Below are positions 17,666 through 25,908 of a stretch of 61,083 nt of DNA, piece by piece. The stretch is taken from assembly GCA_030653435.1 (NCBI GenBank), contig JAURZI010000140.1, positions 1 to 61,083 of the forward strand. The letters run 5' to 3'. Under the pieces are notes generated by a model, which worked only from the letters and a program-made list of their open reading frames with translations, had not been told where the DNA came from and ran no database searches. Made by a program: the position numbers and the translations under genes. Numbering within the stretch: position 1 is the stretch's first letter; every line of letters starts with the position of its first letter. The DNA is from Methylovulum sp. (GTDB lineage: Bacteria > Pseudomonadota > Gammaproteobacteria > Methylococcales > Methylomonadaceae).

Positions 17666-19813
17666 TTAAACATGGCTCGCGGGGAGTTGCAGGATAAAGC
17701 CGGCGCCTATTTTACGGCTGGTGTCGACCCATATTGCACCGCCATGTTCTTCAATTATTTTTTTAACAATCGCCAGACCCAGACCCGTGCCTTTGGCTTT
17801 GGTGGTCACATAGGGTTCAAAAATTTTTTCGAGCTGTTCATCTTTAATGCCGGGGCCGTCATCATGCAATGCGATTTCGATGAAATCGGTGTTGTTTTTT
17901 TGGACGCGATGCAGCTTAATTTCAATTAGCCCTTTGTGCTCTATCGCTTCCAGCGCGTTTTTGATCAGATTATGCAACACCTGCCTCAGGCTTACGGGGT
18001 CGCCGTTAACCGTCAGCACGCCCGGATCATAAACGGGTTTAAATTTAACTCCTGACTTTAATACATAAAGCGCCAACACTTCCTGGACCAAGGCCGACAA
18101 ATCAATGGTCACAGATTGCCTTTTTGAGGGTTTGGCATATTCTGAAAAGTCATCGACCATTTCTTTCATCGCCTCGACCTGTTGCACAATGGTTTTGGTT
18201 GAGCGCTGCAACATATTAGCATCTGCCGCATCAAGCTTATCGGCCAATTTATGCTGCAAACGCTCTGCCGAGAGCTGGATGGGAGTCAGCGGATTTTTAA
18301 TTTCATGCGCCAGGCGTCTCGCGACTTCACCCCATGCGGCATTTTTCTGCGCCTGGATCAAATCGGTGACATCGTCAAACACGACAACCGCGCCAACACG
18401 CAAACCTTCCTGCGAAAACAACGGGGTGCCACGGCACAATAATTCCTGGCGGCCATTAGGCCCCAAAAAGGCGAGGCGCTGCTCCCAAATATCATCGGCC
18501 TGCTCCAGCAAGCGCTGGATGGATTTGAGCGGTTCTGCCAGTTCAATCGAGCTTTCGGCGAGTTGCAACAAAGTTCGGCCGATAAAATGGTTAACCTGGA
18601 TGCGGAAAATGCGATAAGCGGCTTGGTTAGCTGTGCGAATTTTGTACAGGGCGTCAAAGCTAATGACCCCGGCCGTCAAATTTGCCAGGATGGTTTCCAG
18701 ATAGGCGCGTTGGTTCTCTATTTCAAAGCCCGCCATTCTGGATTCGTTCCTGGCTCTGGCGATGCGTTGCGTCATGATATTGAATGACTCCACCAGAAAA
18801 CCCAAATCGTCTTGGGCAATAACCGGCAGCTGCTGGTCATAATGCCCTGAGGCCACGGCTTGTGTGCCTTTAACCAATTCTTTTACCGGTGCGATAATGT
18901 GCCGGATGCTGATGAATGCCACCCATATCGCCGCCAACAAACTCATCAACAGCACCAGCGATAAGGCCAGAGAGAAGCTCATTTTTAACGAGTGTCTTAA
19001 AAAATTCATCTCCTGATAACGCACAAACGCAAATTCCACGGAGTCGGCCAAGTCGGCAATCCTCACGGGCACCGGATACAGCGCCTGTAAATATTGTGGC
19101 TCCTGTGCTTTAACGGGGACTACCGCGCGTATCATCAGTTCGTTTTCATGGATCGGGGCCAGTGCCACAAAGTCTTTATTCTGTCGCAATTGCAACCAGA
19201 TATGTTCGTCAGGCAGGCTGGGCAAAATATCGCTGGGGTTAATACTGCTGGAAGCAATGATTTTTCCGGGGCGCGAAAACAAGGTCATTTCCGATGCCCC
19301 GGACAGTTCGCGCAGATTTTCTATTTCCAGCGTGATCAGATTGGGGGAAACCGCTTCCAGGGTTGCCGCCAATTGTTGGGTTTGTTTCAAATGCCAGCGC
19401 ATGCGCTGGTCTAGCGATGCCTGGCTAAGCTCCAGCGAATCTTCCATCGCGCGGTCTATTTCGACATTAAACCAGCTGTCTATGCCTTGATGCAAAAATT
19501 GCATCGAAAAATAAAACACAATCGCGGCGGGAGCTAAAGCCAGCACAACAAATAACGATACCATGCGTATCGTCAGCTTGGAGCCTGCTTCGCGTTTTTT
19601 TAATTGCCGCGTCAAGGCGAGGATATTAGCGCCGACCAGACCCAGCAAGACAATAGAGCCCAATGCATTGACCAGCAATAACCAGGAATAGATTTCACCC
19701 AATTCCGACGATTCCTGCGTAGCCGAGCTCATCAGTTGCAACGACAGCAGGATTAAGCCAAACAGGATTAACACATATAGGTTAATGGGAGGCTTTATTT
19801 TGTCAGCGGCCAT
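17666..19813 (-). CDS. NtrY-like sensor histidine kinase
   Basis: This is a 715-residue kinase from the ATG at 19813 (a TTG at 19822 is possible). Three TM helices lie in the first 100 residues (INLYVLILFGLILLSLQL; LLLVNALGSIVLLGLVGA; LFVVLALAPAAIVFYFSMQF), then an extracytoplasmic domain, and a fourth TM near residue 290. HAMP, PAS-like, HisKA (EVARRLAHEIKNPLTPIQLS, His acceptor) and HATPase (LIKNALEAIEHKG, DDGPGI, GTGLGLAIVKKI) domains follow. This is the NtrY layout, the membrane partner of NtrX, linked in other bacteria to nitrogen, redox or envelope control. Its start lies inside the end of the DUF4390 gene. Confidence 0.9.
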   Translation of the reverse strand: MAADKIKPPINLYVLILFGLILLSLQLMSSATQESSELGEIYSWLLLVNALGSIVLLGLVGANILALTRQLKKREAGSKLTIRMVSLFVVLALAPAAIVFYFSMQFLHQGIDSWFNVEIDRAMEDSLELSQASLDQRMRWHLKQTQQLAATLEAVSPNLITLEIENLRELSGASEMTLFSRPGKIIASSSINPSDILPSLPDEHIWLQLRQNKDFVALAPIHENELMIRAVVPVKAQEPQYLQALYPVPVRIADLADSVEFAFVRYQEMNFLRHSLKMSFSLALSLVLLMSLLAAIWVAFISIRHIIAPVKELVKGTQAVASGHYDQQLPVIAQDDLGFLVESFNIMTQRIARARNESRMAGFEIENQRAYLETILANLTAGVISFDALYKIRTANQAAYRIFRIQVNHFIGRTLLQLAESSIELAEPLKSIQRLLEQADDIWEQRLAFLGPNGRQELLCRGTPLFSQEGLRVGAVVVFDDVTDLIQAQKNAAWGEVARRLAHEIKNPLTPIQLSAERLQHKLADKLDAADANMLQRSTKTIVQQVEAMKEMVDDFSEYAKPSKRQSVTIDLSALVQEVLALYVLKSGVKFKPVYDPGVLTVNGDPVSLRQVLHNLIKNALEAIEHKGLIEIKLHRVQKNNTDFIEIALHDDGPGIKDEQLEKIFEPYVTTKAKGTGLGLAIVKKIIEEHGGAIWVDTSRKIGAGFILQLPASHV

Positions 19814-20379
19814 ACTGTCCAATCACTGGATAAATACCATTGCCGGTTAAGGTAGGCAGCCGGGCGTAGCGGCAATGGCAAGGCGTCTCGATCAAAGTTT
19901 ACTTTCAGCTTGGCCAGGGTTTCATGTCCCGATGTGACGATTTCTTTACTGGGGATTGGTAAATCCCGCAATGCCGACATCGAATCCAGCGCGGCGGGTA
20001 AGGTCGAAAAATTATGCACGTCATTGCTGTTTTCGTTTCTGACGCGGTACATGTTTAATAAGGCGTGATATTGCAGGCGGTAACGTAGCGCGGTTTCGGC
20101 CAGCGTCTTATCCCAAAATAAGGCGCGCACCTGCTGGATTTTAATTTGCACGGTCCAGAATAGCGCCACGCCGTTTTGCAAGGCATCCAGGGCTTTGGGG
20201 CTAAGCCGGTACATGACGTCGGCGGATAAGACATAGCGATTGCCCTGTAGCGTCACTTGGGCGGTTTTGATGTCGGCGGCATAAGTGTCTGCCTGGGCAA
20301 CCAGCGGCGCAAACCATGCCCAAGAGCATAGCAACAGACATAGCCAAAGATGCGTTTTATAATTTACGAAGGCGTGCAT
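19795..20379 (-). CDS. DUF4390 exported protein
   Basis: The 194-residue protein has an N-terminal signal peptide (LWLCLLLCSWAWFAPLVAQA, likely cut before DTYAADI) and a beta-rich remainder typical of DUF4390, a family of unknown function usually found between rsmB and ntrY in gamma- and betaproteobacteria. Segments TLQGNRYVLSADVMYRLSP and LFWDKTLAETALRYRLQYH fit the family. It overlaps rsmB upstream by 23 bases and the ntrY start downstream. Context suggests an accessory for sensing by NtrY; that is inference. Confidence 0.78.
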   Translation of the reverse strand: MHAFVNYKTHLWLCLLLCSWAWFAPLVAQADTYAADIKTAQVTLQGNRYVLSADVMYRLSPKALDALQNGVALFWTVQIKIQQVRALFWDKTLAETALRYRLQYHALLNMYRVRNENSNDVHNFSTLPAALDSMSALRDLPIPSKEIVTSGHETLAKLKVNFDRDALPLPLRPAAYLNRQWYLSSDWTVWPLTK

Positions 20380-21649
20380 AATAAAAACCGTCCATCGCCA
20401 AGTCGCCGGTCAGGATTTGCCGTCCGATGCCGCCCGTGGTTCCCCAAGTGGCTGAAAACGGATGTTCAACAGCATCCGGGTGCTGGCTAAGGAAACCCTG
20501 GATTTGTTGTTCGTTTTCCTGCTTTAAGATAGAACAGGTCGCGTACAACAATAATCCGCCGGGAGCCAGTAGCGGCCATACGGCATTCAGGATATTTTTC
20601 TGCAATAACTGCAAGGGTCCAATATCTTCGACGCGGCGCAACAGTTTTATGTCGGGGTGGCGACGGATGACACCCAATGCTGAACATGGGGCGTCCAGCA
20701 ATATCCGGTCAAATTGTCGGCGATCCCACCAGGTTTGCGGGTTTGTCGCATCGCCAACGATCAATGTGGCGGACAAACCCAGGCGCTGCAAATTGTCATG
20801 GACGCGCTGCATCCGGGTGGCGTCAATATCGACGGCAACCAGTTCTTCCAGCTGCGTTTGCTGTTCAAGCAGATGTGCCGTCTTACCACCGGGTGCCGCA
20901 CAGACATCCAGCACGCGTTGCCCCGCCCGGACATCAAGCAGGCCTGCCGCCAATTGTGCGGCGGTATCCTGCACCGAAACCCAACCGTCGGCAAAGCCCG
21001 GTAACAGCTCAACCGCCACGGGTTTGGCGAGTATCAGCGCGGATGGGCAAAAGTCGGCAGCCGTAGCCAACACGCCTTGATCGCTCAGTCGTTGCATATA
21101 GTGTGCACAGTCGGTTTTGCCGGCATTGACGCGGAGCACCATAGGCGGCTGTTGGTTGTTTTCCTGCAGGATGCGTTGCGCCTGCTCTGGCCAGTCCTGG
21201 GTGATTTGCTTGATTAGCCAGTTGGGGTGGCTGCTTGCGGCGGATGGTTGTTGGTCGGCTTTTAACTCCAGAGCTTCGCGTTCACGCAGATAAGACCTTA
21301 GCAGTGCGTTGACCAGTGCTTTGGCCCACGTTTTTTTACGTGCAGCAAACACCGTTTCAGAGACGGCGGCATGAGGTTTTACCCGCATAAAGCTAAGTTG
21401 GTACAAGCCCACCAAGGCCAATGCCTTAATGCCTGTATCTTTTAGCGGTTTGTCTAAAAGCTCGTTTAGAATGAAGTCCAAGCGGTGAAAATGTCGACAA
21501 ACACCGTAACATAGCGCTTGTATGAAGGCATGGTCTTTGCCTGTTGCAACCGATTGCAACGCGCTTTCTAGCGCCGGTGTCAAAGATTGTCCGTTTTGTA
21601 ACACGTTGGTTAATACGCGTGCGGCGATTAATCGTGTGTTTATGCTCAA
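20357..21649 (-). CDS. rsmB: 16S rRNA (cytosine-967-C5)-methyltransferase
   Basis: The 430-residue protein has an N-terminal NusB-like RNA-binding domain (about residues 1-140; ALCYGVCRHFHRLDFILNEL) and a C-terminal SAM-dependent methyltransferase. The SAM loop is VLDVCAAPGGKTAHLLE; the motif with the first Cys is DAPCSALGVIRRHPDIK, and the catalytic Cys is in LLYATCSILKQENEQQ. It methylates C967 of 16S rRNA. The start is a TTG overlapping the fmt stop (TTGA). Confidence 0.94.
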   Translation of the reverse strand: MSINTRLIAARVLTNVLQNGQSLTPALESALQSVATGKDHAFIQALCYGVCRHFHRLDFILNELLDKPLKDTGIKALALVGLYQLSFMRVKPHAAVSETVFAARKKTWAKALVNALLRSYLREREALELKADQQPSAASSHPNWLIKQITQDWPEQAQRILQENNQQPPMVLRVNAGKTDCAHYMQRLSDQGVLATAADFCPSALILAKPVAVELLPGFADGWVSVQDTAAQLAAGLLDVRAGQRVLDVCAAPGGKTAHLLEQQTQLEELVAVDIDATRMQRVHDNLQRLGLSATLIVGDATNPQTWWDRRQFDRILLDAPCSALGVIRRHPDIKLLRRVEDIGPLQLLQKNILNAVWPLLAPGGLLLYATCSILKQENEQQIQGFLSQHPDAVEHPFSATWGTTGGIGRQILTGDLAMDGFYYARLRKL

Positions 21650-22572
21650 CCTAAGTTTACTCCGTCAATATCGTGGGCGTTCAAAAAAGCCTCGGCGGTC
21701 ATACGCTTGCCGCCCGGCAGTTGCACTTCATGCAGCCGCAGCAGGCCTAACCCCGTTGCCACATCGATATGTTTGAAGGTGCAGCGCACTCGGCCCGGCT
21801 GTTCTGCATTGCTATCGGCAGCAAGTGCCTCCGCTTGCCAGATGCGCAGCATATCGCCGCGATAAAGCGTTTGCGCCACAGGCCATGGATTCAGTCCGCG
21901 CACTTTTCTCGCAATCTGGATGGACGGCTGTGCCCAATCTATCATGGCTTCGCTTTTATCGAGTTTTTCGGCATAAGTCACTTGTTTTTCGTCTTGCGGT
22001 TCGGCATGTATTGTCCCTGCGTCGATTTGCGCTAATACCTTCGCCAGCCCGATTGCGCCAAGCTCTGACAATTTGTCATGGACACTGCTGGAGGTGTCGT
22101 TTGCGCCCAGCACGTATTCCTCTTTATGCAGCATATCGCCCGCATCCAGTTTACGCACGATCTGCATCACCGTAATGCCGGTTTTTTCATCGCCGGCCAT
22201 CAAAGCGCGCTGTATCGGTGCGGCACCGCGCCAGCGCGGCAATAAAGAGCCGTGGACATTAATGCAGCCCAGTCTCGGCATATCCAGCACTGTTTGCGAT
22301 AAAATCATGCCGTAGGCGACGACGATGATAAGGTCGGCATGGAACGCGCTGATTTGTTGGAGATTTTCTGCGCTTTTCAAGTCGGATGGCTGAAAGACCG
22401 GGAGGTCTGCGCTTAACGCCAGTTCCTTGACCGGGCCGGGGTGAGTGTGCCGCCCCCTGCCTGATGGCCGGTCGGGTTGGGTATAAACGGCGCAGACTTC
22501 ATGAGTTGAGGCCAGCAACATACGCAAGCTGGGTACGGCAAACGCCGGCGTACCGGCAAATATTATTTTCAT
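21646..22572 (-). CDS. fmt: methionyl-tRNA formyltransferase
   Basis: The 308-residue enzyme formylates Met-tRNAfMet with 10-formyl-THF. The Rossmann N-domain begins [19 protein letters not shown], and the catalytic segment [20 protein letters not shown] carries the conserved Asn-His pair. A C-terminal OB-fold follows (residues about 205-308). The ATG overlaps the def stop (ATGA), the usual def-fmt coupling, and the stop overlaps the rsmB start. Confidence 0.96.
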   Translation of the reverse strand: MKIIFAGTPAFAVPSLRMLLASTHEVCAVYTQPDRPSGRGRHTHPGPVKELALSADLPVFQPSDLKSAENLQQISAFHADLIIVVAYGMILSQTVLDMPRLGCINVHGSLLPRWRGAAPIQRALMAGDEKTGITVMQIVRKLDAGDMLHKEEYVLGANDTSSSVHDKLSELGAIGLAKVLAQIDAGTIHAEPQDEKQVTYAEKLDKSEAMIDWAQPSIQIARKVRGLNPWPVAQTLYRGDMLRIWQAEALAADSNAEQPGRVRCTFKHIDVATGLGLLRLHEVQLPGGKRMTAEAFLNAHDIDGVNLG

Positions 22573-23081
22573 GCTCCGCTTTTTTCCATTCTATGGATTT
22601 TTTCCAACTTGGTCTTAATACGCTGGCGTTTTAAAGACGACAGATAATCGACGAATAATTTGCCTTCCAAATGATCCATTTCATGCTGTATGCACACCGC
22701 CAGCAAGTCATGCGCCTCAAGCGCAAATGGCACCCCTTCCTTATCAAGGGCCTTAACACGGATATGTTCGCCACGTTTTACGCGTTCATAAAAACCAGGC
22801 ACGGAAAGGCAGCCCTCTTCAGACTCTTTAATCCCATCTTTTTCAATAAGTTCAGGGTTAACCAAACAAAGCGGGGCATTTTTTTCTTCGCTGAGATCAA
22901 TGACAATGATGCGTTGGTGGACATTGACCTGGGTCGCCGCCAAGCCTACCCCCTTCGCTTGGTACATGGTTTCAAGCATGTCCTTAATTAATTTTTTGAT
23001 CTTATCGTCGACCGTTTTGACGGCTACGGCTTTTTTGCGTAAGCGGTCATCCGGAAATTCGAGAATAGTTAGAATACTCAA
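22569..23081 (-). CDS. def: peptide deformylase
   Basis: The 170-residue enzyme removes the N-formyl group from new proteins. All three motifs are present: GVGLAATQV (motif 1), EEGCLSVPG (motif 2, Cys metal ligand) and [14 protein letters not shown] (motif 3, HExxH). A TTG at 23081 gives the family-type N-terminus [14 protein letters not shown] with GGAGAG four bases upstream. A GTG at 23093 would add four residues and overlap that site, and is the alternative. First gene of the def-fmt-rsmB-DUF4390-ntrY-ntrX operon. Confidence 0.95.
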   Translation of the reverse strand: MSILTILEFPDDRLRKKAVAVKTVDDKIKKLIKDMLETMYQAKGVGLAATQVNVHQRIIVIDLSEEKNAPLCLVNPELIEKDGIKESEEGCLSVPGFYERVKRGEHIRVKALDKEGVPFALEAHDLLAVCIQHEMDHLEGKLFVDYLSSLKRQRIKTKLEKIHRMEKSGA

Positions 23082-23111
23082 CAAACTCTCCACTATAATA
23101 ATTGAAGACTA

Positions 23112-23147
23112 GAATTCTATATGAATTCATCTAAACTTTGAATTCAT
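23112..23147. promoter_or_regulatory. repeated GAATTC boxes between def and the LysM gene
   Basis: Three GAATTC copies begin at 23112, 23123 and 23140; two of them sit in the longer shared word TGAATTCAT, one within the perfect palindrome ATGAATTCAT. They occupy the 96-base divergent intergenic region. This could be a regulator site or simply an AT-rich promoter area. Confidence 0.25.
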
Positions 23148-23177
23148 ACAGACTAAAAAGACTCCGCAGGAATCAAT

Positions 23178-24293
23178 ATGGCTTTTCGTAAACTTTCAGG
23201 GTTAGTGTTTTTTTGTTTTTTCAGCATGGTCGCCCATGCCGAAGACATACAAATAAACCCTACACATCCCGACCAATACACAGTTGTCCGCGGCGATACC
23301 TTATGGGATATATCAGGCAAGTTTTTAAAACATCCCTGGCAATGGCCGCAGTTGTGGAATTACAACGCGCAAATTAAAAATCCTAACCTGATCTATCCAG
23401 GTGATACTGTTTATTTTTCGATAGTCAATGGCAAACCCCAACTTAGTTTTTCCAGCAGCGCCCAATATGACGATGTCCCAGATCATTCTACGTGCATTCT
23501 TCGTGAGGAGGATTTTAAAAACGGGCGTACGAAATTTCCGGTTTCCGAAGATGGGAAATTGCTGCCGTGCATACGGGAAACCCATCTCGACCAGGCGGTA
23601 AATTTAATACCGATGGACAAAATAGCACAATTTTTAACATCGCCCAGCGTGGTCGGTGCGAACGACTTGCCGAATGCACCTTATGTGGTTGCTATCGCTG
23701 GCGAACACGTTATTGCGGGGGCAGGTGACAAACTCTATGTTCGGTCAATTCCTGTCGCCAAAAGCCGCGCGTATACGGTTTACCGTTCGGGGGACACCTA
23801 CAGGGACGCGAGCACAGGTGAGATCCTGGGGTATGAGGCAAAATATATTGCCGATGCCTCGTTGCAACAGGCGGGTGACCCGGCAAGCTTGTCAGTCACG
23901 AAGTCCAGTAGTGAGATCCGCAGGGGCGACAGGGTCATGCCCAATGTGGAGGAAGAACTAACCTTAAACTATTTCCCTAGGCCGCCTGAACACAACATAA
24001 CAGGCAGTATTATCGGTGTGCTCGATGGAGTTTCCCAAATTGGTTTATTTAATGTTGTTGTGATTGACAAGGGCACTAGGGATGGGTTGCTGGTCGGCCA
24101 CGAGCTGGACGTTTATCAAGATGGCAAGGTTATCGCCGATCACTACAGCGCGCTCAAAAATGACGAGGTCAAGCTTCCCAATGAGCTGGCTGGAGTGATC
24201 ATGGTTTTTAGGCCGTTCGAGCGGGTCAGTTACGCGCTGGTTATGAAGGCTTCCCAAGCCATCCACGTCTTAGATAAAGTCCAGACACCCTGA
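23178..24293 (+). CDS. LysM peptidoglycan-binding protein, exported
   Basis: The 371-residue protein has a signal peptide (KLSGLVFFCFFSMVAHA, cut before EDI) and one LysM domain near residues 35-85: YTVVRGDTLWDISGKFLKHP with WNYNAQIKNPNLIYPGDTVYF. The long C-terminal part (about 100-371) is predicted beta-rich and of unknown function; it is common in LysM proteins encoded beside dprA in gammaproteobacteria. It probably binds the cell wall in the periplasm. It lies 29 bases before dprA and diverges from def. Confidence 0.87.
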   Translation: MAFRKLSGLVFFCFFSMVAHAEDIQINPTHPDQYTVVRGDTLWDISGKFLKHPWQWPQLWNYNAQIKNPNLIYPGDTVYFSIVNGKPQLSFSSSAQYDDVPDHSTCILREEDFKNGRTKFPVSEDGKLLPCIRETHLDQAVNLIPMDKIAQFLTSPSVVGANDLPNAPYVVAIAGEHVIAGAGDKLYVRSIPVAKSRAYTVYRSGDTYRDASTGEILGYEAKYIADASLQQAGDPASLSVTKSSSEIRRGDRVMPNVEEELTLNYFPRPPEHNITGSIIGVLDGVSQIGLFNVVVIDKGTRDGLLVGHELDVYQDGKVIADHYSALKNDEVKLPNELAGVIMVFRPFERVSYALVMKASQAIHVLDKVQTP

Positions 24294-24322
24294 GTATTAT
24301 CGCCCCGCCACCCGAAACCGAC

Positions 24323-25396
24323 ATGAAATGCTGGCTGGCGTTGTTGCGTACGCCAGGTATGGGATGCAGGACGTTTCTCAGGTTGTTGGAAACCCATACG
24401 CCAGCGCAGTTATATTCGGAATCCACCCAAGCGCTGCTTGCCATGGGTTTAAAGGCCGAGCTGGTGCAAGCGATTAAACATCCTGATTGGTCGTCTATCG
24501 ACTATGACCTGCATTGGCTGGAACAGGAGAACAATTTCGCCATTACCCTGTTGGATGCCGATTACCCGCCGCAACTGAAAGAAATTTCAGACCCGCCGCC
24601 GCTGTTGTTTGTACGCGGCAACCCTAAACTCCTATCACTACCGCAAATAGCAATGGTCGGTAGCCGCAACCCATCCTCTTCAGGCAAGCAAACTGCTTTC
24701 AGCTTTGCCGAGACCCTAAGCCGTTGCGGCTTTGTGATCACCAGCGGACTAGCCCTGGGCATTGATGCGGCCAGCCATGAAGGCGCACTGCATGCACAAG
24801 GCCACACGATAGCGGTTGCCGGGACCGGCTTGGATCGCGTCTATCCCGCAAGGCATAAGGAGTTGGCGATTGAAATTGTCAAGACTGGCGTGATGGTTTC
24901 TGAATTTCCGCCAGGCACGAGCGCCAAAGCCAACCACTTTCCAAGACGCAACCGTATTATCAGCGGTTTATGCCAAGGCCTGCTGGTGGTTGAGGCGGCC
25001 AAACAAAGCGGGTCGCTGATTACGGCGAGAATGGCTTTGGAACAAAATCGCGAGGTTTTTGCTATACCAGGTTCGATACACAACCCGTTGGCCCGGGGGT
25101 GTAACGCGCTGATCCGTGAAGGTGCAAAGCTTGTCGAAAGCACGCAGGATATTCTTGAAGAACTAAACCAATATATTCAACAAGATGAAAAATATTCACT
25201 GCCGACGACACAATCAAAGCTTGACCTGGAGCAACAAACATTATTGAATCTTGTCATGTTCAGCCCAACTTCTATTGATAATCTGGTTGAAAATACAGGC
25301 TTATCTGTCGAAGTCCTTTCGTCTATGCTACTTATTTTAGAACTGCAAGGTTACCTGGAAGCAACCGCCGGCGGTTGCTACACCCGAATTAAATAA
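24323..25396 (+). CDS. dprA: DNA-processing protein DprA (Smf)
   Basis: The 357-residue protein has an N-terminal helical domain, a Rossmann-like central domain with VGSRNPSSSGKQTAFSFAE, ITSGLALGIDAASHEGAL and FPRRNRIISGLCQG, and a C-terminal winged helix (about residues 295-357). DprA loads RecA on incoming single-stranded DNA during natural transformation. The start MKCWLALLRTPGMG matches the family. It sits upstream of smg and topA, the order in E. coli and many relatives. Confidence 0.94.
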   Translation: MKCWLALLRTPGMGCRTFLRLLETHTPAQLYSESTQALLAMGLKAELVQAIKHPDWSSIDYDLHWLEQENNFAITLLDADYPPQLKEISDPPPLLFVRGNPKLLSLPQIAMVGSRNPSSSGKQTAFSFAETLSRCGFVITSGLALGIDAASHEGALHAQGHTIAVAGTGLDRVYPARHKELAIEIVKTGVMVSEFPPGTSAKANHFPRRNRIISGLCQGLLVVEAAKQSGSLITARMALEQNREVFAIPGSIHNPLARGCNALIREGAKLVESTQDILEELNQYIQQDEKYSLPTTQSKLDLEQQTLLNLVMFSPTSIDNLVENTGLSVEVLSSMLLILELQGYLEATAGGCYTRIK

Positions 25397-25408
25397 CTAT
25401 AAACAATC

Positions 25409-25876
25409 ATGAAAGAAAATATTTTTGATGTCCTGATGTACTTATTTGAAAACTATATGGAAGATGAGGTGGAAATTCTTCCGGACAGTGAGATCATCAA
25501 AACAGAGTTACAGGAAGCGGGCTTCGAATCCCGTGAAGTCAACAAGGCCTTCGACTGGCTGGAGTCGCTCAGTTTACAGCGTGCGATCAAGCCTACCGTA
25601 CCGCATGCCTTCCGTATTTTTTGTAGCGAAGAAAAAGCCAAGCTGGATCTTGAATGCCTAGATTTTATTATGTTTCTTGAGCATAGCGGGATTTTGAACT
25701 CGGCCAATCGGGAAATTGTTATCGATAGGGTCATGGCGCTGGAACATGAAGAAATTTCGATGGAAAAATTAAAATGGATCGTGTTGATGGTTTTGCTCAG
25801 CCAGCCGGGGGAAGAAATTGCTTTCTCCAGGATGGAAGATATTGTCTATGACCTTGTCCCCACTTATTTACATTAA
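25409..25876 (+). CDS. smg: Smg family protein (DUF494)
   Basis: The 155-residue acidic, helical protein begins MKENIFDVLMYLFENYMEDE and contains LQEAGFESREVNKAFDWLESL, the hallmarks of the Smg/DUF494 family. Its function is unknown. It is found beside dprA and topA in many gammaproteobacteria, as here: 12 bases behind dprA and 32 before topA. Confidence 0.92.
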   Translation: MKENIFDVLMYLFENYMEDEVEILPDSEIIKTELQEAGFESREVNKAFDWLESLSLQRAIKPTVPHAFRIFCSEEKAKLDLECLDFIMFLEHSGILNSANREIVIDRVMALEHEEISMEKLKWIVLMVLLSQPGEEIAFSRMEDIVYDLVPTYLH

Positions 25877-25908
25877 CCCACTGAATTATTGATTACTGGC
25901 CCGATTAA

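Noticed and set aside
20427-21080. 217-codon plus-strand frame opposite rsmB
   Set aside because: It is antisense to a complete conserved gene; rich in Ser, Cys, Pro and Arg as expected of a shadow frame.
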